This document shows, one piece after another, positions 5,121 through 7,504 of a DNA stretch of 7,504 nt (position 1 is the stretch's first letter; each line of letters begins with the position of its first letter). The DNA comes from Bacteroidota bacterium. Lineage in GTDB: Bacteria > Bacteroidota > Bacteroidia > Cytophagales > Cyclobacteriaceae. Under the pieces are notes generated by a model. The model was not told the origin of the DNA. It made no database searches and saw only the letters and a list, made by a program, of their open reading frames with translations. A program made the translations under genes and the position numbers. The DNA lies in the NCBI GenBank assembly GCA_023417065.1, contig JAEZGH010000221.1, positions 1 through 7,504 of the forward strand, given 5' to 3'.

Positions 5121-6734
5121 ATGTCCAGGCCACATGAATCACCACGATTCATCGCGTTGATTGCAGCAGTCGCGTTGTTGATGACCCAGATCGGAATGAC
5201 CAGGGAGCCGGCTCGGATAGGCTCACTAAGCGCAACGGAAACCAAGAATCTCGAGTTGCTACTACGAAGCGAACTCCTCACAGTTCTTGGGCGAGAGAAG
5301 ACACAACCTGGCGAGTCACCCGCCGCTTCGCTTCTACGTGGCGTGCGAGTCGACAGAACTTCGAACCTGGTCATCGTCGAGCTGTCGAAGGACTATCTTC
5401 CGGCGGGGGTCGCGAACTATTCGGCCGAGCTTGAGGATCGACTACACCGGATGACGACCGGAATCTTGTGGAGCATTGAAAACGAGTTGAAGTTGTCCGC
5501 TGCTGGGGTCAGCTACATCTTCGACGGACAGCCTCTCTGGTTCTACTATCCGGAAGATTTCCCCGATCACAAGCCGAATGCAAAGCCTCCTACTAAAGCC
5601 ACGCACGGCAAGAACACTCCAATTATCGTCAGTGCAGGCCACGGCGCATACCTGTTTCATGGCACATCGCCCTCGACGTGGCGATATCAACGCGATGCGG
5701 CTTTCGGCATCCGCGAAGACACGATGACACAGCTACTAACTGACGAACTCGCGGATCTGCTGATTACGCGCAGCGGGGCGACTGTCGGCTTCGTCAGGGA
5801 CTTTTCCACGACCGCCCATACGCCCAGTGGTCTACCATGGAGCGATGTCGCGGCGAGGTACTTCCTGGCTGACGCACTACCAGCGCGACCGGACATCTGG
5901 AACTCGCTGCCGGCAGCGACACACGATCTGCGCGAGCGGGACGAGGACATTCGTGCTCGCCCGTTCTACGCGAATGATGTCGGCGCCCAAGCTCTCTTGA
6001 GCGTACATACAAACGGTGACGGCTCACCTACGCCGCGGGGCGCGCGCATCTACCATGCAACCGGCAGGTCCGGCGACCAGGCGATCGCCAACAGCATGCT
6101 CTGCTACATGAAGGAGATCATCCAGGCCCAGGACGGGTACGAGGATTTCCCAGTTGCGGCTGCCTCGCATTCGTCGACGGGGCACGGCGAGAACAACCAC
6201 GCCGCCGTTCCGGCTGTGATCATCGAGACCGCGTTCCACAGCAATCCGGATGATGCGGCCGCGCTTCAGGACCCGATCTTCCGGACAGCCGCGATGAAGG
6301 GCGTCGAGAAGGGCTATCGCCTGCACATGGCGAACGAATCGTGTACCCATTACGAGATCATCGATGTTCCGGATGTATCGGCGCCGTGGGGCGGCTCCGC
6401 CGTAGTTTCCATTCATTACGAGGGATTCCCACAGTATCCGGTCGAAGTGACCATCGAAGACGTCGCATGTAGCGTCCTGTGCACGCCAGGCGGCGGTATG
6501 ATCGCCAGCGAATGGCCGTCGCCCATCGAAGTCGGCTTTGCCTGCCATGGCGACCCCGATGCCCCGCCAGGTACGGCGCAATGGCGCGTCACATTCACTG
6601 ACGACGACGGCGTCTCGACCGAGTTCGAGTACAGCAGCATCTGTGGCGGCAGCGGCAGTACTGCGTCGACTCGCTCCAAAGCTGCGCCGGCGGGGCGATT
6701 GATTGGTCCATCGCAGTCGCTGATACCAAACTGA
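5121..6734 (+). CDS. Secreted N-acetylmuramoyl-L-alanine amidase (Amidase_3) with extra N- and C-terminal domains
   Basis: The protein is 537 residues and intact. A hydrophobic export segment spans about residues 9-25. Residues 66-145 resemble a GerMN domain (SNLVIVELSKDYLPAG, ILWSIENELKLSAAGVSYIF, DGQPLWFYYPED). Residues 166-402 form an Amidase_3 domain, a zinc enzyme that cuts the bond between N-acetylmuramic acid and L-alanine in peptidoglycan. All expected residues are visible: His174 in VSAGHG, Glu199 in GIREDTMTQLL, His296 in LLSVHTNGD and catalytic Glu369 in PAVIIETAFHSNPDDAAAL. A C-terminal domain (about 407-510) is beta-rich with Cys408, 450, 454, 475 and 508, suggesting disulfides and an Ig-like fold; a short Ser/Thr/Ala-rich tail follows. 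It probably acts in the periplasm or outside the cell, in wall turnover or attack on other bacteria. Its codons look less GC-biased than the neighbours', especially in the first half, which hints at separate origin. Confidence 0.88.
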   Translation: MSRPHESPRFIALIAAVALLMTQIGMTREPARIGSLSATETKNLELLLRSELLTVLGREKTQPGESPAASLLRGVRVDRTSNLVIVELSKDYLPAGVANYSAELEDRLHRMTTGILWSIENELKLSAAGVSYIFDGQPLWFYYPEDFPDHKPNAKPPTKATHGKNTPIIVSAGHGAYLFHGTSPSTWRYQRDAAFGIREDTMTQLLTDELADLLITRSGATVGFVRDFSTTAHTPSGLPWSDVAARYFLADALPARPDIWNSLPAATHDLRERDEDIRARPFYANDVGAQALLSVHTNGDGSPTPRGARIYHATGRSGDQAIANSMLCYMKEIIQAQDGYEDFPVAAASHSSTGHGENNHAAVPAVIIETAFHSNPDDAAALQDPIFRTAAMKGVEKGYRLHMANESCTHYEIIDVPDVSAPWGGSAVVSIHYEGFPQYPVEVTIEDVACSVLCTPGGGMIASEWPSPIEVGFACHGDPDAPPGTAQWRVTFTDDDGVSTEFEYSSICGGSGSTASTRSKAAPAGRLIGPSQSLIPN

Positions 6735-7031
6735 CAGGACTGGCAGTAGTCAAGCTCGGCGGTCACCGGATAGCGGAACTGCTAGACACCGGGGACCGCC
6801 GAGCTACCTGCTTCGGACCGCGTTTGCCTCTGCTGTGAAGAATACTTGGTACTCCACCAGCTAAGTAGACCCGTCCGCTACTTATATCTGGCGCCGGATG
6901 TACTCCGAGGTGCGTTGTCGGCCTCATCGATCTAGCTGACCAGCTCTTCTGGCTGACGGCCCCGCTAGCGGCATGAAGAAAAGCTGGCCTGCATGCTCCA
7001 CACCCACGACGTTGCCTGAAAGGCAAAGATG
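6735..7031. other. Gap between amidase and second RAYT copy, no gene seen
   Basis: About 300 bases with no supported gene on either strand. It is less GC-rich than most of the window and contains the 12-base inverted repeat at 6753-6805. The rest shows no recognisable coding remnant. Confidence 0.6.
6753..6805 (+). terminator. Candidate stem-loop after the amidase gene
   Basis: AGCTCGGCGGTC (6753-6764) and GACCGCCGAGCT (6794-6805) are a perfect 12-base inverted repeat with a 29-base loop, beginning 18 bases after the amidase stop. There is no T-run behind it, so a classical intrinsic terminator is doubtful. It may instead protect the transcript 3' end, or be a scar of a small mobile repeat. 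Confidence 0.5.
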
Positions 7032-7054
7032 CAGCGACAAAGGTGTCAGGGACA
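7032..7054 (+). repeat. Terminal repeat of the second RAYT copy
   Basis: AGCGACAAAGGTGTCAGGGA is identical to the tip of the first copy at 3945-3964. The stop codon of the RAYT frame (TGA on the minus strand, 7046-7048) lies within it. Unlike the first copy, the unit occurs only once here. Confidence 0.8.
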
Positions 7055-7367
7055 ATTCCCCCTGGCGCGCGGCCTCTCCCGTCCACGCAGGCCCGCGAAC
7101 CTGACGGTGCGCTGCCTGACCCACTCCTGGGACCGGTCCGAGCCCAACGCCCTCTGCTGCTGCAGGTAGGCACGGATATCCTCCGCCACCGCATCTTCCA
7201 GTCCCTCCTCCACGATCGCCCGGCATGCCGCTGCGCGCGCGTGCGTATCCATTCCCAGGGCCAGGTACTCGGGATACGGGACCAGCAACGGATCCTTGCG
7301 GTAGCCTGCGTTTGCCCCATGACTCGACCAGGGATAGTCGGCGGGCCGGGCCACCATCCATGCCCGG
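7046..7367 (-). pseudogene. RAYT copy 2, C-terminal fragment cut by an insertion
   Basis: The minus strand reads MVARPADYPWSSHGANAGYR, then KDPLLVPYPEYLALGMDTHA, RAIVEEGLEDAVAEDIRAYL and a stop at 7046-7048. It aligns to the C-terminal 100 or so residues of the first RAYT and is about 90% identical in DNA by eye. It keeps the base that the first copy lost and so shows the correct C-terminal reading frame. Similarity ends abruptly at 7367, after ATGCCCGG, where the first copy continues into the catalytic tyrosine motif at 4279. There a TGTAAGG sequence typical of an insertion element begins. The N-terminal half with the HUH site and tyrosine is absent from the window and may lie beyond the insertion. 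Confidence 0.88.
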
Positions 7368-7504
7368 TGTAAGGCGACACCCTAATTTGTCGCTAAGGCG
7401 ACACCCAGATTTACGGGTCGACCCCGTAGCCTCGACCGCTGTCGTCCTTGACGGGAGCGGGCGTGGCGATCACCGATCTGGAGATCCGCATGACCATCAA
7501 GACC
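7368..7504 (+). mobile_element. Left end of a probable IS21-family insertion sequence
   Basis: The element starts TGTAAGGCGACACCC exactly where RAYT similarity stops. It carries two direct copies of a 19-base motif, TAAGGCGACACCCTAATTT (7370-7388) and TAAGGCGACACCCAGATTT (7394-7412), matching at 17 of 19 positions with a 24-base period. Ends that begin with TG and hold multiple internal repeats of about 20 bases are characteristic of the IS21 family. A coding start follows about 95 bases in. The element continues beyond the window, so its right end and target duplication cannot be seen. Confidence 0.7.
7463..7504 (+). CDS. Start of a putative IS21-type transposase (istA), cut by window end
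   Basis: GTG 7463 follows a GGGAG ribosome site five bases upstream and reads VAITDLEIRMTIKT to the window edge. An in-frame ATG at 7490 (MTIKT) is the alternative start. The text resembles the N-terminus of IstA transposases, which begin with a helix-turn-helix preceded by an (M)TIKTL-like segment. IstA would be the DDE transposase, with the IstB ATPase helper expected downstream. Only 14 codons are visible, so the family call depends mainly on the terminal repeats. Confidence 0.5.
   Translation, partial: MAITDLEIRMTIKT

Noticed and set aside
1..7504. tRNA, rRNA or riboswitch genes
   Set aside because: No cloverleaf with a conserved T-arm GTTCGAATC context in a proper frame of stems, no rRNA motifs and no riboswitch core were seen; GATTCGAATCAC at 4976-4987 looks like a T-arm fragment but belongs to a perfect palindrome without the other arms.
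1..7504. A new multi-gene defence or biosynthetic system
   Set aside because: The intact genes are unrelated, in different orientations and separated by mobile relics; no nuclease, toxin-antitoxin pair, reverse transcriptase or NTPase module was found.

Overview
The window looks like a chromosomal accessory stretch from a GC-rich gammaproteobacterium, most likely the Xanthomonadaceae/Lysobacteraceae (Lysobacter, Luteimonas or Stenotrophomonas-like). This rests on codon use, the style of the REP-associated tyrosine transposases (RAYTs) and their GGTGTCAGGGACA-type ends, a secreted EF-Tu-domain-III-like protein, and a perfect CRP/Clp-type palindrome. The assignment is from recognition, not from a search.

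Layout. Positions 1-470 (minus): 5' part of a YetF/DUF421 membrane protein gene, cut by the window edge. Positions 714-1508 (minus): an unrecognised envelope protein with a signal peptide and three C-terminal membrane helices. Positions 1584-2141: two decayed, convergent genes, a frameshifted GNAT acetyltransferase (plus) and an unrecognised fragment with an in-frame TGA (minus). Positions 2176-2223: a miniature inverted repeat whose arms resemble the ends of the RAYT element further on. Positions 2284-2790 (plus): a secreted LprI/DUF1311-like protein. Positions 2885-3350 (plus): a 5'-less RAYT relic with three frameshifts, ending in its own hairpin. Positions 3465-3854 (minus): the small secreted EF-Tu-domain-III-like protein. 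Positions 3951-4757: a RAYT element with inverted ends; its gene carries a one-base deletion that garbles the C-terminus. Positions 5121-6734 (plus): an intact secreted N-acetylmuramoyl-L-alanine amidase with a GerMN-like N-terminal part and an extra C-terminal domain, preceded by a perfect TGTGA-N6-TCACA site. Positions 7032-7367: a second RAYT copy in the same orientation, about 90% identical to the first by eye, broken at 7367 by what looks like the left end of an IS21-family element. The first 14 codons of the putative istA run off the window.

The genes do not form one operon or pathway. The common theme is a gene graveyard shaped by RAYTs and an IS, with three surviving secreted or envelope proteins and one cell-wall hydrolase. 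The amidase is bracketed by two directly repeated RAYT segments and appears less GC-biased in its codons, which suggests it may have arrived separately. I did not find a convincing new multi-gene system. The most informative items are the RAYT family with its miniature derivative, the amidase with its CRP/Clp site, and the EF-Tu-like secreted protein.
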